A DNA stretch of 64,000 nucleotides from Gemmatimonadota bacterium. GTDB taxonomy: Bacteria; Latescibacterota; UBA2968; UBA8231. A program made the translations under genes and the position numbers. Positions 1 through 8,514 of this stretch are shown in pieces (the first letter of the stretch is position 1; the number at the start of each line of letters is the position of its first letter). The notes beneath the pieces are model-generated. The model worked only from the letters and a program-made list of their open reading frames with translations, was not told the DNA's origin and did no database searches. Location: the NCBI GenBank assembly GCA_018673255.1, contig JABHDC010000256.1, positions 1-64,000 of the forward strand, given 5' to 3'.

Positions 1-773
1 AGGTGTTCGGCGCCGGGGCAGGTGACCGTGGCATTGGTGTAGAATTGCTCCAGCGGCACACCCTCGTCGTATTGATGCGGAACCGGGGCGGTCCAGTGGA
101 TGAAATCTTCAGAGGTGCAGCTCTGGATGGCGCGCACCCGCTGGCCATCCACGACCTCGAAGTATCGACTGAACAGGCGATAACAGCCGGCGGCTGCGTC
201 CCACAGGGGCACATTGACCGAGTCGAAGGCACCCTCGATCTGCAGTGGCTCCTCCTGCACCCGCTCCCAGTGTATGCCGTCTTCGGAATGGAAGCCGAAC
301 AATCGGTTCTTCCCGCCACCGCCGACGGCCTTGAAGCGCCGGGCCGGATCGGTTGCCGGATTCCCGTCGATGAATACGCAGAAGTTGTGCGCCTCGTAGC
401 CCTGCCAGATCGTGTTGGGCGCGACACCGGGTGTGTCATCGGTGGTCCCTTCGAACAGCCCCAGATTCGGACGATGGAAGTGCACGCCATCGTAGCTGCG
501 GGCGACATTGCACGTCTGCTCTTCGTGGTGGTCGGCGTAGTCGGCGCCGATGGGGTAATAGCCACGGTAGTAGAGGAAGAGCCCGCCGTCGTGGTCGTCG
601 ACCAGGTTATAACATGCCGTACAGGCATTCTCGTGCGGCGGCTGAACCTCGAGCACATAGCCACGCAACTCCGGTGTGTGCAGGCGCTGGCGAGCCCCGT
701 CGAGCCGATCGATGAGCAGGCTGTCGACGAACAGTTCGCGGCGCGTGCCGAGGGACAGGACAGAAGTAGACAT
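1..773 (-). CDS. Glycoside-hydrolase-like five-bladed propeller protein (3' end outside window)
   Basis: The frame is open from an ATG at 773 leftward off the window edge, giving 257 residues of an incomplete protein. It starts MSTSVLSLGTRRELFVD and has propeller-type strand signatures such as LFLYYRGYYP, NVARSYDGVHF and SCTSEDFIHWT, where 'SxDGxHW/F' turns recur once per blade. This pattern belongs to the GH43/GH32/DUF-type beta-propeller superfamily that acts on or binds glycans. The substrate cannot be read. The gene at 44958-46352 has the same style of repeats and may be a distant paralogue. No signal peptide is visible, so a cytoplasmic protein is likely. It lies 12 bp downstream of the Nudix gene on the same strand, so the two could be co-transcribed. 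The fold class is fairly certain, the activity is not. Confidence 0.7.
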   Translation of the reverse strand, partial: MSTSVLSLGTRRELFVDSLLIDRLDGARQRLHTPELRGYVLEVQPPHENACTACYNLVDDHDGGLFLYYRGYYPIGADYADHHEEQTCNVARSYDGVHFHRPNLGLFEGTTDDTPGVAPNTIWQGYEAHNFCVFIDGNPATDPARRFKAVGGGGKNRLFGFHSEDGIHWERVQEEPLQIEGAFDSVNVPLWDAAAGCYRLFSRYFEVVDGQRVRAIQSCTSEDFIHWTAPVPHQYDEGVPLEQFYTNATVTCPGAEH

Positions 774-785
774 AAGGGACGGCTC

Positions 786-1370
786 CTAGTTGGGCAGTTC
801 GTGTCCGAAGAACCGCATCAGATCGCTGACGAAGCGATAGGTCACGCCCCATAACAAGGGGCGCCCGGTTCCGAGCAGGTTCAGTGCATGGAATTGCTGT
901 TCCTCGTCATGGCGCCGACGAATGTGCGTAGTACGACGTTCCGGCGCACACAGGTCCGCCACGGGTACCCAGAACAGGTCTACAACTTCCGACGACAAAT
1001 GCGGCGGTTGCAGAGCGTCGATGGCATAGACACAGGCGGAGACCGTCATGGGCAGCACATTGGCTGCCATGTCATCGAGACGGCCCAATCGGCTGGCGCC
1101 TGCCAGGGACCAGCCGATCTCCTCCAGCGTCTCACGCTCGGCTGTATCATGTACGTCAGCGTCACCGGGCTCGGCGCGTCCGCCGGGAAATGCCAGATCC
1201 CCCGACCAGGGGTCGCCATCACGACGGGCCCGTTCAATGAAGAGCAGGCGTGGATCGTCAGGTACATCATGGAAGATCGCCGCCACGGCGGCACTGGTGT
1301 CCCCGTCACCGGTAACCAGACGGGGTTCGTAGTCAGCCAGCGCCTCACGCGGAATTGGGAAACGCGGCAT
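786..1370 (-). CDS. Nudix hydrolase, CoA pyrophosphatase (NudL-like)
   Basis: The 194-residue protein has a Nudix helix at about residues 79-87 (RETLEEIGW) preceded by GDLAFPGG, the order expected in the NudL/NUDT7 coenzyme A diphosphatase branch. That branch cleaves CoA and its derivatives to 4'-phosphopantetheine and 3',5'-ADP. The frame runs further upstream, but ATG at 1370 is preferred. It overlaps the TGA of the PhoD-like gene by one base (TGATG), a translational-coupling arrangement, and gives the normal family length. It is the third gene of the minus-strand set crcB-phoD-nudL. The Nudix family is certain and the CoA specificity is inferred from the LAFPGG context. Confidence 0.85.
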   Translation of the reverse strand: MPRFPIPREALADYEPRLVTGDGDTSAAVAAIFHDVPDDPRLLFIERARRDGDPWSGDLAFPGGRAEPGDADVHDTAERETLEEIGWSLAGASRLGRLDDMAANVLPMTVSACVYAIDALQPPHLSSEVVDLFWVPVADLCAPERRTTHIRRRHDEEQQFHALNLLGTGRPLLWGVTYRFVSDLMRFFGHELPN

Positions 1371-2437
1371 CAGGGTGCTGCCAGCAGAGAGAGGGTCACA
1401 CGTTGCCGCAGGCGGATGGCATTGTGACGGTCGCGGATCTGCAAGTCCACCATGGGTGGGTCGGCTGCCCAATCGACCTGGAGCAGGCCATAGTTGAGTT
1501 CGGGAAAGACGACGCCGAGGCGGTGGCGATTTGGCTCACCCGGAAAACGGCTCCACGAGTGGGTCATGCCACTGGATGTGACGTCGTAAAGGGGATATCC
1601 GATCACATCGGCGTCGAGACGGGAGATCTCGGCGATGTGCCGGTCACCAGACAGGAACACGACACCCGGCGCACCACTGCGCTTGATCAGATCGAACAGC
1701 CGGCGCCGCGCCTGCGGGAAGTTCGCCCACTTCTCGTAGTCGTGATCCTCAGGGATGACCTGAATGCTGGAGATGATGAGGTGGATCTGCGCATCGCTGC
1801 CCGCCAGTTCGCCTGCGAGCCAGGTCTCCTGCTGTGCACCGAGTACACTGGCATCCTCGCCGGGTTCGTCACGGTGATAACGAGTGTCCAGCAGGATGAC
1901 CTTGATTCGACGACCGGCAGGGCCGTAGACATGGCTGGCGTAGACGCCGGCCTGGTCGCGTCGTGGATCGGTGGCCTCAATGTCGAGAAAATCGAGCAGC
2001 AACTGCTGGCTGCGATCTCGTCGTGCATACTCTTTGCCGCCGTTGTTGACGCCATAGTCATGATCGTCCCATGTGCCGATCACAGGGCAGGTCGCCAGAA
2101 GGCGGCCATAGTCGGGTCGCGATCGCTGCAGGGCATAGATGGCCCGCATCAGGTCCATGTCGTGCGTGTCAGCGTAGATGATATCACCCGTCCAGATCCA
2201 CAGGTCCGGGTCGGCGGCGATGATGGCATCCCACATGGGCTGGTCGGCATTGTGCCGGCTGCATGACCCAAAGGCGATGCGGACCTGATCGGACGTAGCG
2301 GTCAGATCCGGGGGGGCTTGGGACAACCCCGGATCTGCGGTCAGCGCCACAAGCCCGATCGCCAGTTGTAGAAGCGACAGTCGCCAGCTTACCTGGCCAC
2401 GGCGTCCTGGTCGGCTCCCCGGTATCATCGCAGCCAT
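1370..2437 (-). CDS. PhoD-like metallophosphoesterase, exported
   Basis: The 355-residue protein has an N-terminal hydrophobic stretch (residues about 17-40, ending near GLSQA) that looks like a signal peptide. It carries the PhoD-family metal-site motifs in order: FGSCS, WTGDIIYAD, TWDDHDYGVNN, LLDTRYH and LSGDRH. PhoD enzymes are metal-dependent phosphodiesterases/phosphatases of the envelope that release phosphate from phosphodiesters. All the Asp/His/Asn metal ligands visible in the motifs are present, so activity is expected. The start overlaps the end of crcB by 13 bp and its stop overlaps the Nudix start, so the three genes form one transcription unit. The physiological substrate is unknown. 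Confidence 0.88.
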   Translation of the reverse strand: MAAMIPGSRPGRRGQVSWRLSLLQLAIGLVALTADPGLSQAPPDLTATSDQVRIAFGSCSRHNADQPMWDAIIAADPDLWIWTGDIIYADTHDMDLMRAIYALQRSRPDYGRLLATCPVIGTWDDHDYGVNNGGKEYARRDRSQQLLLDFLDIEATDPRRDQAGVYASHVYGPAGRRIKVILLDTRYHRDEPGEDASVLGAQQETWLAGELAGSDAQIHLIISSIQVIPEDHDYEKWANFPQARRRLFDLIKRSGAPGVVFLSGDRHIAEISRLDADVIGYPLYDVTSSGMTHSWSRFPGEPNRHRLGVVFPELNYGLLQVDWAADPPMVDLQIRDRHNAIRLRQRVTLSLLAAP

Positions 2438-2811
2438 GTGCGGACACCGGCATCACCGAGGGCGACGGCGGCCAGGCAGAGCACCAGATGCAGCCCCACG
2501 TGGGTCAGAGCCGGCAGCGTGGCGCCACCGCGTGCCAGGGACAGGGTCTCGAAGGCGAAGGCTGAGAACGTGGTGAAACCACCCAGGACGCCAACGAAGA
2601 GGAAGAGTCTCAGGCCGACGCTGATCTGCAGCTGTCGGGCCTCTGCCCAGCCCCCGAGCGCGCCGATCAGGGCGCAGCCGACGACATTGACGAGCAGCGT
2701 GCCGTAGGGCAGCTGGCTGACCGGGATCAGACGCTGCATCCCTGAACTGACGATGTAACGGCCGATGGCGCCGGTGAATCCTCCGAGGCCGACCCAGAGC
2801 AACTGCGTCAA
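2425..2811 (-). CDS. crcB: Fluoride channel CrcB/Fluc
   Basis: Four hydrophobic helices and the Fluc signatures GGFTGAIGRY, GTLLVNVVGC and GGFTTFSAFAFE are present. They include the Asn in the VN motif and the TTFS/Phe-box residues that line the fluoride pores. Fluc proteins are dual-topology dimers that export fluoride. The frame opens with a TTG at 2823, but a good ribosome binding site (GGAGG) sits inside those first codons and points to the TTG at 2811, which gives 128 residues, the usual length. It is the first gene of the crcB-phoD-nudL unit. The leader upstream contains a hairpin and a 12-bp palindrome (separate entry). Confidence 0.93.
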   Translation of the reverse strand: MTQLLWVGLGGFTGAIGRYIVSSGMQRLIPVSQLPYGTLLVNVVGCALIGALGGWAEARQLQISVGLRLFLFVGVLGGFTTFSAFAFETLSLARGGATLPALTHVGLHLVLCLAAVALGDAGVRTWLR

Positions 2812-2897
2812 GAAACCCTCCAATCACGCGTGATGGTAGCCGCTGAACGCCCCAAATTCTGCACAGGCTGCTCAGCGGCATCGAGTTGAGTAGTATA
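2812..2897 (-). promoter_or_regulatory. crcB promoter and structured leader
   Basis: On the minus strand TATACT (2897-2892) is a good -10 box. No well-spaced -35 is seen. The leader that follows has an 8-bp inverted repeat (GCCGCTGA/TCAGCGGC, arms 2839-2846 and 2872-2879) and a perfect 12-bp palindrome ATCACGCGTGAT (2823-2834) immediately before the ribosome binding site. The arrangement GATG-CCGCT...AGCGG-CTAC faintly recalls the pseudoknot of the fluoride (crcB) riboswitch. The conserved AAC and UGAUG core is not recognisable, so a riboswitch is not claimed. Confidence 0.35.
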
Positions 2898-2973
2898 GGA
2901 ATCAGGATCAGGTCTTTCGTCAACGCCCGCGATTGCGGACCTTCTTGTCCGTCTGTCTCGAGAAGGACAGGCC

Positions 2974-4335
2974 TTGCTCAAGAAGCCAGGGATGACAACC
3001 ACCACCGAAACCACCAACGACGCGGCCGACGCAGCTCCGGAGAATTTTGCTCTCCTGATCCAGCAGGACGGCAAGACGGAGACGACGTTGGCGAAATTCG
3101 TCACGCTCCTGATGAGCTACCGCTATGGCCTGACGGTCGAAACGGCGGGAGACTTCATTCAGGCAGCGACGGTGATCCGGCGGCATGGTCGTCGAATCCG
3201 CTGTGTCTACGTGATTCAGGAGAAAGCGATCAGTGCGCGCACGACGGTGCCGGCACTGAGCCTGGCGGGCACGATCCCCCTCTTCCTGCTGTTTCCCGGT
3301 CACATCTGCAATAGCATGGAAGAGTCCCTGGCCGGGATGGATGGTGTGCACCTGTGCCGTTGGGAACTGGCCTTTGCCAGTGGCGATGAATCTCTGCAGC
3401 GATCGATAGGCGAAGCCATGGCGGCTATCGATGTCAACGCCCTCGTTATCGATGACAACGATCTGGAGAAGAAGGTCAAGGACCGCCTCGAGCGGCTCGA
3501 CACGCTGCCGACCCTGCCCGCCGTCGTGCTCCACATCATGCGGGTGATCACCGATCCCAAGGCGACGATCGCGCAACTCGAGGAGTTGCTCATGCGCGAT
3601 TCGGCGATTGTCCTGAAGGTCATGCAGGTAGCCAACTCACCCTACTTCATGGGCACATCCCGCGCGGGGCAACGCTGGTCCCTGCAGGAGGCCGTCGTGC
3701 GTCTCGGCGTCAGGAAGGTCGGGGCCGTCGCTCAGCAGATCGCCCTGATCAACACTTTCGTGCGTCCTGAGGACTCTGACTTCAGTATCGAACGCTTCTG
3801 GCAGCATTCGGTGGCCACGGCGATGATCGCTGACCGCCTCCTGGAAGAAGAGGGTGTGACACCGCCCGAAGAGATCGAGTTCAATGACTATTGGCTGGCC
3901 GCCTTGCTGCACGACTGCGGCAAGGTCGTGCAGGGCTTCTTCTTCCACGATTACTACGATCGCATCGTGCGCACGATGGATGAGTCGACCGATTTCTCCC
4001 AGGCCGAAGAAGAGCTTGGGGGTGCCATTACCCACGAGTGGATCGGCGAGTTGCTGTTGAAGAAGTCGGACATGCCCAGCAACATCTCTCGCGCCGTCGG
4101 ACTCCATCACGCGCTGGGGGAGCGGCCCGCGCCCCTGACCGGACTGGTGCACATCGCCGACAACATGGCCAAGGAGATGGGCCTCGGTCTGACCGAAGAG
4201 GAACCGGCCAACTACGATCGGGAGGTGCTGAAGATGTTCGGTCTGAAGCGGGAATCGACGCGCAAGGTCGTCAGCAATCTGTCGTCTATGGTGAAGACGG
4301 AAGTTCGACGCCTGATCAAGGAATGCATGAGTTGA
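2974..4335 (+). CDS. HDOD-domain signalling protein with N-terminal receiver-like domain
   Basis: The 453-residue protein has an alpha/beta domain at about residues 25-150 that resembles a degenerate response-regulator fold. An HDOD domain follows (about 170-375): LPTLPAVVLHIMRVI, VMQVANSPYF, a YWLAALLHDCGK helix near residue 310 and a GLHHAL segment. HDOD proteins are HD-related regulatory domains in signalling, motility and DNA-damage control. The TTG at 2974 has an AAGGA ribosome binding site six bases away. The ATG at 2992 is the alternative and removes six residues. It is the first of four overlapping or adjacent genes ending at 5583. No receiver phospho-acceptor could be identified with confidence. 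Confidence 0.82.
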   Translation: MLKKPGMTTTTETTNDAADAAPENFALLIQQDGKTETTLAKFVTLLMSYRYGLTVETAGDFIQAATVIRRHGRRIRCVYVIQEKAISARTTVPALSLAGTIPLFLLFPGHICNSMEESLAGMDGVHLCRWELAFASGDESLQRSIGEAMAAIDVNALVIDDNDLEKKVKDRLERLDTLPTLPAVVLHIMRVITDPKATIAQLEELLMRDSAIVLKVMQVANSPYFMGTSRAGQRWSLQEAVVRLGVRKVGAVAQQIALINTFVRPEDSDFSIERFWQHSVATAMIADRLLEEEGVTPPEEIEFNDYWLAALLHDCGKVVQGFFFHDYYDRIVRTMDESTDFSQAEEELGGAITHEWIGELLLKKSDMPSNISRAVGLHHALGERPAPLTGLVHIADNMAKEMGLGLTEEEPANYDREVLKMFGLKRESTRKVVSNLSSMVKTEVRRLIKECMS

Positions 4336-4793
4336 GCGGGACGCTGCCGCCGATCTGGTGGGTGCTGGCTGGCGCGATCGTCTTTGCCACGGGACGCTGG
4401 CTGCAGTTGCTGCAGCGGCGACATGCACGACGGGCGGATCTGGCGGCTGCCCGGCAGCAGGGCGAGGGTGTGCTGGCCACGCTGCGTGAAATGGGTGGCC
4501 GTGATGGTGCGCTGCCCGGGGAACTGCCAATTGATCTGACCGCTGCTGCCGGCTGGACATACCGCAGGATGCCATCGTTGACGACTGATCAGCGCCTCAT
4601 CGTGCTGCACGAGGACGCCCCCCGGCAGATGCTGACTCGATTTCCTTCCGAAGAAGAGGCGCGCATCGTCGTGTTCGCCGACGGCCGCATCGAGTTGTTC
4701 AGCGAGCAAGCCTTTGAGCGACTGCTCGTTGGCGACGAAGTCCTGCGAGAACGTCTTCAGATGCCGTCAATCACCGAACCCACGGACGACTAG
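4323..4793 (+). CDS. Small single-pass membrane protein, function unknown
   Basis: About 156 residues. One transmembrane helix lies near the N-terminus (IWWVLAGAIVFATGR), followed by a basic stretch and a soluble domain of about 110 residues that ends in acidic TEPTDD. I recognise no family. The ATG at 4323 overlaps the end of the HDOD gene by 13 bp. A TTG at 4332 is better spaced from the AAGGA at 4318 and is an equally likely start. Two bases separate its stop from the next gene, so it belongs to the HDOD operon. Its partners suggest a signalling or envelope role, but nothing in the sequence identifies one. Confidence 0.7.
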   Translation: MHELSGTLPPIWWVLAGAIVFATGRWLQLLQRRHARRADLAAARQQGEGVLATLREMGGRDGALPGELPIDLTAAAGWTYRRMPSLTTDQRLIVLHEDAPRQMLTRFPSEEEARIVVFADGRIELFSEQAFERLLVGDEVLRERLQMPSITEPTDD

Positions 4794-4795
4794 GC

Positions 4796-5008
4796 ATGCC
4801 CGACGCCGAACAGCAACGACGCGTATGTCGCACCTGCGGCGAGAAATACCCGTACCCCGGCCATAACTCACTGGCGACACGCACCTTGTGTGAACGTTGT
4901 GTCGAGATCCCCGAGTCGACGGCGCGTGTCCTGCGGATTCTGCGTCGGCGTGTCGATGGGCTCGCCAAACAGGTCGACAAGTTGGGTCGTGAGGACGAAA
5001 CCGAGTGA
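4796..5008 (+). CDS. Small zinc-ribbon-like protein
   Basis: This 70-residue protein contains two Cys pairs, CRTC near residue 11 and CERC near residue 32, spaced like a zinc ribbon or rubredoxin-type knuckle. A basic amphipathic helix follows (RVLRILRRRVDGLAKQVDKL) that may form a coiled coil. Its start is two bases after the preceding stop and its TGA overlaps the GTG of the ferredoxin-like gene (GTGA), so translation is probably coupled. The function is unknown: a protein-protein or nucleic-acid binding adaptor is as plausible as metal storage. Confidence 0.7.
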   Translation: MPDAEQQRRVCRTCGEKYPYPGHNSLATRTLCERCVEIPESTARVLRILRRRVDGLAKQVDKLGREDETE

Positions 5009-5583
5009 GAAACGCCGACGGCAATGATCGGCGGCGTTTCTTTCGGCAACTCGTGGACCGCACCCTCGGGCCGGCTGCCGACTACGTAGGTGATCGCGTG
5101 GACGGTATCGTCGGCCGACCGCGCACCAGACTGCGTCCCCCCGGTGCCATTCCGGAGGCTGACTTTCTCAATATCTGCTATCGCTGCGGCAACTGCGTCG
5201 ACGCCTGTCCCGCCCACGCGATCGTCCACATCAAGGCAGAATCGGAGGAACTGGACGGCACACCAGTCATCCTGCCCGACGCACAGCCGTGCCTTGTGTG
5301 TGATGGGCTCCAGTGTATGGCTGCCTGTCCTTCCGGTGCGCTCCAGGCTACAGCCCGGGCGCAGATTCGCATGGGGTTGGCCATCGTCGATCATGGACCC
5401 TGCCTGCGCACGGCAGACGAGGCCTGCACGGAGTGCGTCGATACCTGCCCCGAGGGTGACCGGGCCTTGCGCCTGGACGCTGAGGGTGCTGTTCAGGTCA
5501 TCGTTGAGGGATGTATCGGCTGCGGCGTGTGCCAGTGGCGTTGTCCGTCTGAACCCAAGGCGATCGTCGTGCAACCACGCTGA
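5005..5583 (+). CDS. 4Fe-4S ferredoxin-type protein (NapF/NapG/MauM-like)
   Basis: The 192-residue protein carries four cysteine clusters: CYRCGNCVDACP, CLVCDGLQCMAACP, CTECVDTCP and CIGCGVCQWRCP. It would hold up to four 4Fe-4S clusters, like NapF/NapG-type electron-transfer subunits. The N-terminus (DRRRFFRQLVDR) has the arginine-rich start common in this family. It is not a convincing Tat signal because no hydrophobic core follows. Translation starts at GTG 5005 inside the preceding stop. It ends the HDOD operon and faces a second iron-sulfur operon (5699-10639) across a shared terminator hairpin. The redox partner is unknown; the facing NapH/NapG-like fusion is a reasonable candidate. Confidence 0.85.
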   Translation: MRNADGNDRRRFFRQLVDRTLGPAADYVGDRVDGIVGRPRTRLRPPGAIPEADFLNICYRCGNCVDACPAHAIVHIKAESEELDGTPVILPDAQPCLVCDGLQCMAACPSGALQATARAQIRMGLAIVDHGPCLRTADEACTECVDTCPEGDRALRLDAEGAVQVIVEGCIGCGVCQWRCPSEPKAIVVQPR

Positions 5584-5615
5584 GCGCGCGCTGGTGCGGT
5601 CTGCTGTACATGGAA

Positions 5616-5650
5616 GAGGGTCCCCGATGCGTAGTGCATCGGCGACCCTC
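5616..5650. terminator. Bidirectional terminator-like hairpin
   Basis: Two 15-base arms (5616-5630 and 5636-5650) pair with a single mismatch around a 5-base loop, between two convergent genes. There is no long T tract on either side, so it may act as a transcript-stabilising hairpin as much as an intrinsic terminator. Confidence 0.65.
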
Positions 5651-5698
5651 GATGTTTCCTGTCGGATCGCTACCGCCGTGCCTGGGTGAGGGTTGGTG

Positions 5699-6877
5699 TC
5701 AGGCGAGTTTGCTGACGGCGTCCCTCACCATGTTGCCCACTTGCAGGCCGAAGGGGCAGGCCGACTCTGCATCGCGGAAATCGACACCATCCACCTGGCG
5801 TTCTGCTGCCGGCATCCGGGCAAACAGATCGCGTGCATAACGTCGCTTGCCGTAGTCGTCGTGATACATCCGCAGACGCAATAGATCGGCAACGGCGGTG
5901 CCGGCGCCAACTCGAGATTCGCAGACGTGGGCGCAACCACGGCAGTGCAGGTGATCGGTCTGGGCTGCGTACTCCTGCAGATCCTGACGCTCGAGATAAC
6001 CCATGCGTGGCCCCAGACGCGCGGCGGCCCCATTCTCCTTGACCTGCTGCACGTTGACCATTTCAGAACAGATGGCGCTGATGCGCTCGTCCTGCCAGAT
6101 GGCTTTGAGAGCCGCCTGGTGCCGGTTGTAGCCCTCCCACGTCGGTGGCTCGGTCGTGGGGCGCCGGCCACCCTGTGTCTTCATGGCAACCAGGCCGATG
6201 CCCGCTTCGGCGCAGGCGTCGATGGCCTTCTGCAGACGCGGTTCCTGCATGTTGCGGAAACTGTAGACGAACATGATGTGGTCGACAAAACCGGCCTTGG
6301 GTGCCGCTTCCAACACGTCGATCATGCGGTCGTGGTGCGACGAGAAACCGAAGTGACGGATCTTGCCGGACGCCTTCAGTGCCTCGGCACAGGTTTTCAT
6401 CTCATCATTGAGTCGGGTCGGATCTCCCAGATTGTGCAGGAAATAGGAGTCGACGTAATCGGTCTGCAGGCTCTCGAGCGATCCATCCAGGGTGCTGGTG
6501 AAGGACGCGGGGGAGTGATTGGTGCACTTGGTCACCAGGAAGACGTTTTTCCGGTTGCCATGTTTGGTGAAGTAGCGACCGATCTCCTTTTCGCTGTTGC
6601 CACCGGAGTAACTCTGCGCCGTGTCCCAATAGGAGATGCCTTCGTTGGAGATCGCACGCAGCGCCATGGGCGTCAGGTTGAAGGCGGTGCCGGCGCTCAG
6701 GACCGAAACATCAACGCCGGTCTTGCCCAGTGAGGCCGTCGGGATGGGCGCGGTGGCCGCTTCCAGACCCGTCGGAGCAAGCGCCATGCCGGCGCCCACA
6801 GCACTTGCGGTGGCGAGGAATTCGCGCCGGCTGACCGGGGTCGTGGCGGTCTGGCTTTGTGGCTGGTCGTCATTCAT
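5699..6877 (-). CDS. Tat-exported aldo/keto reductase with C-terminal Cys cluster
   Basis: The 392-residue protein begins with a twin-arginine signal (SRREFLATASA, residues 16-26). An aldo/keto reductase barrel follows with the catalytic tetrad Asp85, Tyr90, Lys117 and His148. Near the C-terminus HCRGCAHVCESRV and a later Cys (ESACPFG) form the CxxCxxxC...C pattern found in the iron-sulfur branch of this family. AKRs reduce carbonyls with NADPH. A periplasmic location would deny NADPH, so the barrel may be repurposed or exported with its cofactor bound. It is the last gene of the minus-strand redox operon, 35 bp after the NapH/NapG-like gene. The substrate is unknown. Confidence 0.85.
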   Translation of the reverse strand: MNDDQPQSQTATTPVSRREFLATASAVGAGMALAPTGLEAATAPIPTASLGKTGVDVSVLSAGTAFNLTPMALRAISNEGISYWDTAQSYSGGNSEKEIGRYFTKHGNRKNVFLVTKCTNHSPASFTSTLDGSLESLQTDYVDSYFLHNLGDPTRLNDEMKTCAEALKASGKIRHFGFSSHHDRMIDVLEAAPKAGFVDHIMFVYSFRNMQEPRLQKAIDACAEAGIGLVAMKTQGGRRPTTEPPTWEGYNRHQAALKAIWQDERISAICSEMVNVQQVKENGAAARLGPRMGYLERQDLQEYAAQTDHLHCRGCAHVCESRVGAGTAVADLLRLRMYHDDYGKRRYARDLFARMPAAERQVDGVDFRDAESACPFGLQVGNMVRDAVSKLA

Positions 6878-6912
6878 CGCTTCACTCCTGGCGTGTTGGG
6901 TCAGGGACGGAT

Positions 6913-8514
6913 TCAGGATTCGGTAGATTCGATCTGCATCGGTGCTGCGCCGACGAGGGCAGCACTGGTGGCGCTGTCTGCTTCGACCAGACTCAGCAGA
7001 AGGGTACGATCCGTGGACCGGGTCTCGCCAACGGCGGTGACGCGGATGGCGCGCTGGTCACGCACGGGGCACTCGTATTCGCAGATCCCGCAGCCGATAC
7101 AGACGACGGGATCCACATAGGGTTGCCGAAGCCGGATCGTCTCGGCATAACGTGTGGTGACTTCCACTTCGCGCGAGTAGATCGCCTTGGGCGAGGTGGG
7201 GCAGACCTCCTCACACACGACGCAGGGCGTGTCCATCGCCCACGGAAGACAGCGACCGCGATCGTAGAAGGCGGTGCCCGTCTTCACTGCACCCAGATCG
7301 GCAAACTCGCGCAGGCCCAGCTTCTGCTCGATGGAGATCTTCTGAATCGCACCCGTGGGACAGACCTGGCCGCACAGGGTGCAATTCAGTTCGCAGTACC
7401 CCATGCGCATGTTCATCACCGGCGTCCATATCCCCTCGATGCCTGACTCCATCATGGCCGGTTGCAGCACATTGGTGGGACAGACGCGGATACACTGATC
7501 GCACTTGATGCAGCGTTCGAGGAATTCCGGTTCCGCCACCGATCCGGGTGGGCGGATGACCTCTTTGGCGAAGTTCTTGCCCACATCGCCGGAACGTCGT
7601 GCGAAGGGATACATGAGGACGCCGAGCAGCCCGGCGAAGATCGCCCGTCGACGGCTCACATCCGGCCAGGTGATCTCGTGTCGCAGGGGGGCGAGGAACT
7701 TGAAGCTCAGCGCGTCGTGAGGACAGTCGTCGATGCAGTTGAAGCAGACGAAACACTCTGACTTGCGCAGATTCGTGTGCGGGTCGGATGCCCCCTCGCA
7801 GCGCTGCAGACACAGATCGCAATCGACGCACGTATCGGGGTTGCGTTCGATTCGCCACAGACTGAATCGGGACAGCAGGCCGAGGGTTGCCCCCAAGGGA
7901 CACAGGGCCCGGCAGAAGAAGCGGGGGATGGCCAGATTCATCGACACGAGGAATACGAGCAGCAGTCCCACGACCCAGGCCAGTCGGTGCATGTGCGGCC
8001 GTACGTAGACCCATTCGGATGGCATGTCGAGGGCGGGTAACACGGCGACGGTGAAGGATCGGAAGAGCAGGCAGATCGGGTCGAGGAGGCCCACTTGCAG
8101 AGATCCGAAGGCCGCCATCGCCAGCATCCAGAAGAGGATGTAGTACTTCAGCGAGTAGAGCCGCGAATACCGGTTGCTCTCGATCCGTTCCTTGGCATTG
8201 CGTCGATTGAAGAGCCAGCCCGTGAACTGGTGCATGATACCATACGGGCAGATCCAGTTGCAGAAGAACCGGCCCAGCAGCAGCGTGGGCAGCAGCAACA
8301 CCAGAGACCACAGCAGGCCATCGTACACACTGTGCGTCGTCAGGGCCGTGGCGATGGCGACCAGGGGGTCGACCTCGAGGAAGAGCGAGACCGGATACCC
8401 CTTCAGGTAGCCGAACTGGGTGACGAAGGCGAAGAACAGGAACAATCCCATGAAGAAGACCTGCGCCACCACCCGGGCCTGAGTGATCCGCAGGCTCGGC
8501 AACTTCAGCCCCAT
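6913..8514 (-). CDS. NapH/NapG-like fusion: membrane polyferredoxin
   Basis: This 533-residue protein has an N-terminal half with about five membrane helices and two FCxWx[13 protein letters not shown] loops, as in NapH/MauN/CcoG-type quinol-linked ferredoxins. At least five further 4Fe-4S motifs follow (for example [53 protein letters not shown]). The second half resembles NapG/MauM, so this is a natural fusion of the two partners. The ATG at 8514 overlaps the TGA of the DUF362 gene (TGATG) and is chosen over an upstream start inside that gene. It most likely moves electrons from membrane quinol to the exported partners encoded beside it. Confidence 0.88.
   Translation of the reverse strand: MGLKLPSLRITQARVVAQVFFMGLFLFFAFVTQFGYLKGYPVSLFLEVDPLVAIATALTTHSVYDGLLWSLVLLLPTLLLGRFFCNWICPYGIMHQFTGWLFNRRNAKERIESNRYSRLYSLKYYILFWMLAMAAFGSLQVGLLDPICLLFRSFTVAVLPALDMPSEWVYVRPHMHRLAWVVGLLLVFLVSMNLAIPRFFCRALCPLGATLGLLSRFSLWRIERNPDTCVDCDLCLQRCEGASDPHTNLRKSECFVCFNCIDDCPHDALSFKFLAPLRHEITWPDVSRRRAIFAGLLGVLMYPFARRSGDVGKNFAKEVIRPPGSVAEPEFLERCIKCDQCIRVCPTNVLQPAMMESGIEGIWTPVMNMRMGYCELNCTLCGQVCPTGAIQKISIEQKLGLREFADLGAVKTGTAFYDRGRCLPWAMDTPCVVCEEVCPTSPKAIYSREVEVTTRYAETIRLRQPYVDPVVCIGCGICEYECPVRDQRAIRVTAVGETRSTDRTLLLSLVEADSATSAALVGAAPMQIESTES

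Noticed and set aside
3..854. Long plus-strand open frame opposite the left-edge propeller gene and the Nudix gene
   Set aside because: It is the antisense of well-supported genes; the minus-strand product has recognisable propeller motifs and the plus product has none.
5927..6733. Long plus-strand open frame opposite the aldo/keto reductase
   Set aside because: Antisense shadow of a gene with an intact Tat signal and catalytic tetrad; typical of GC-rich coding DNA.
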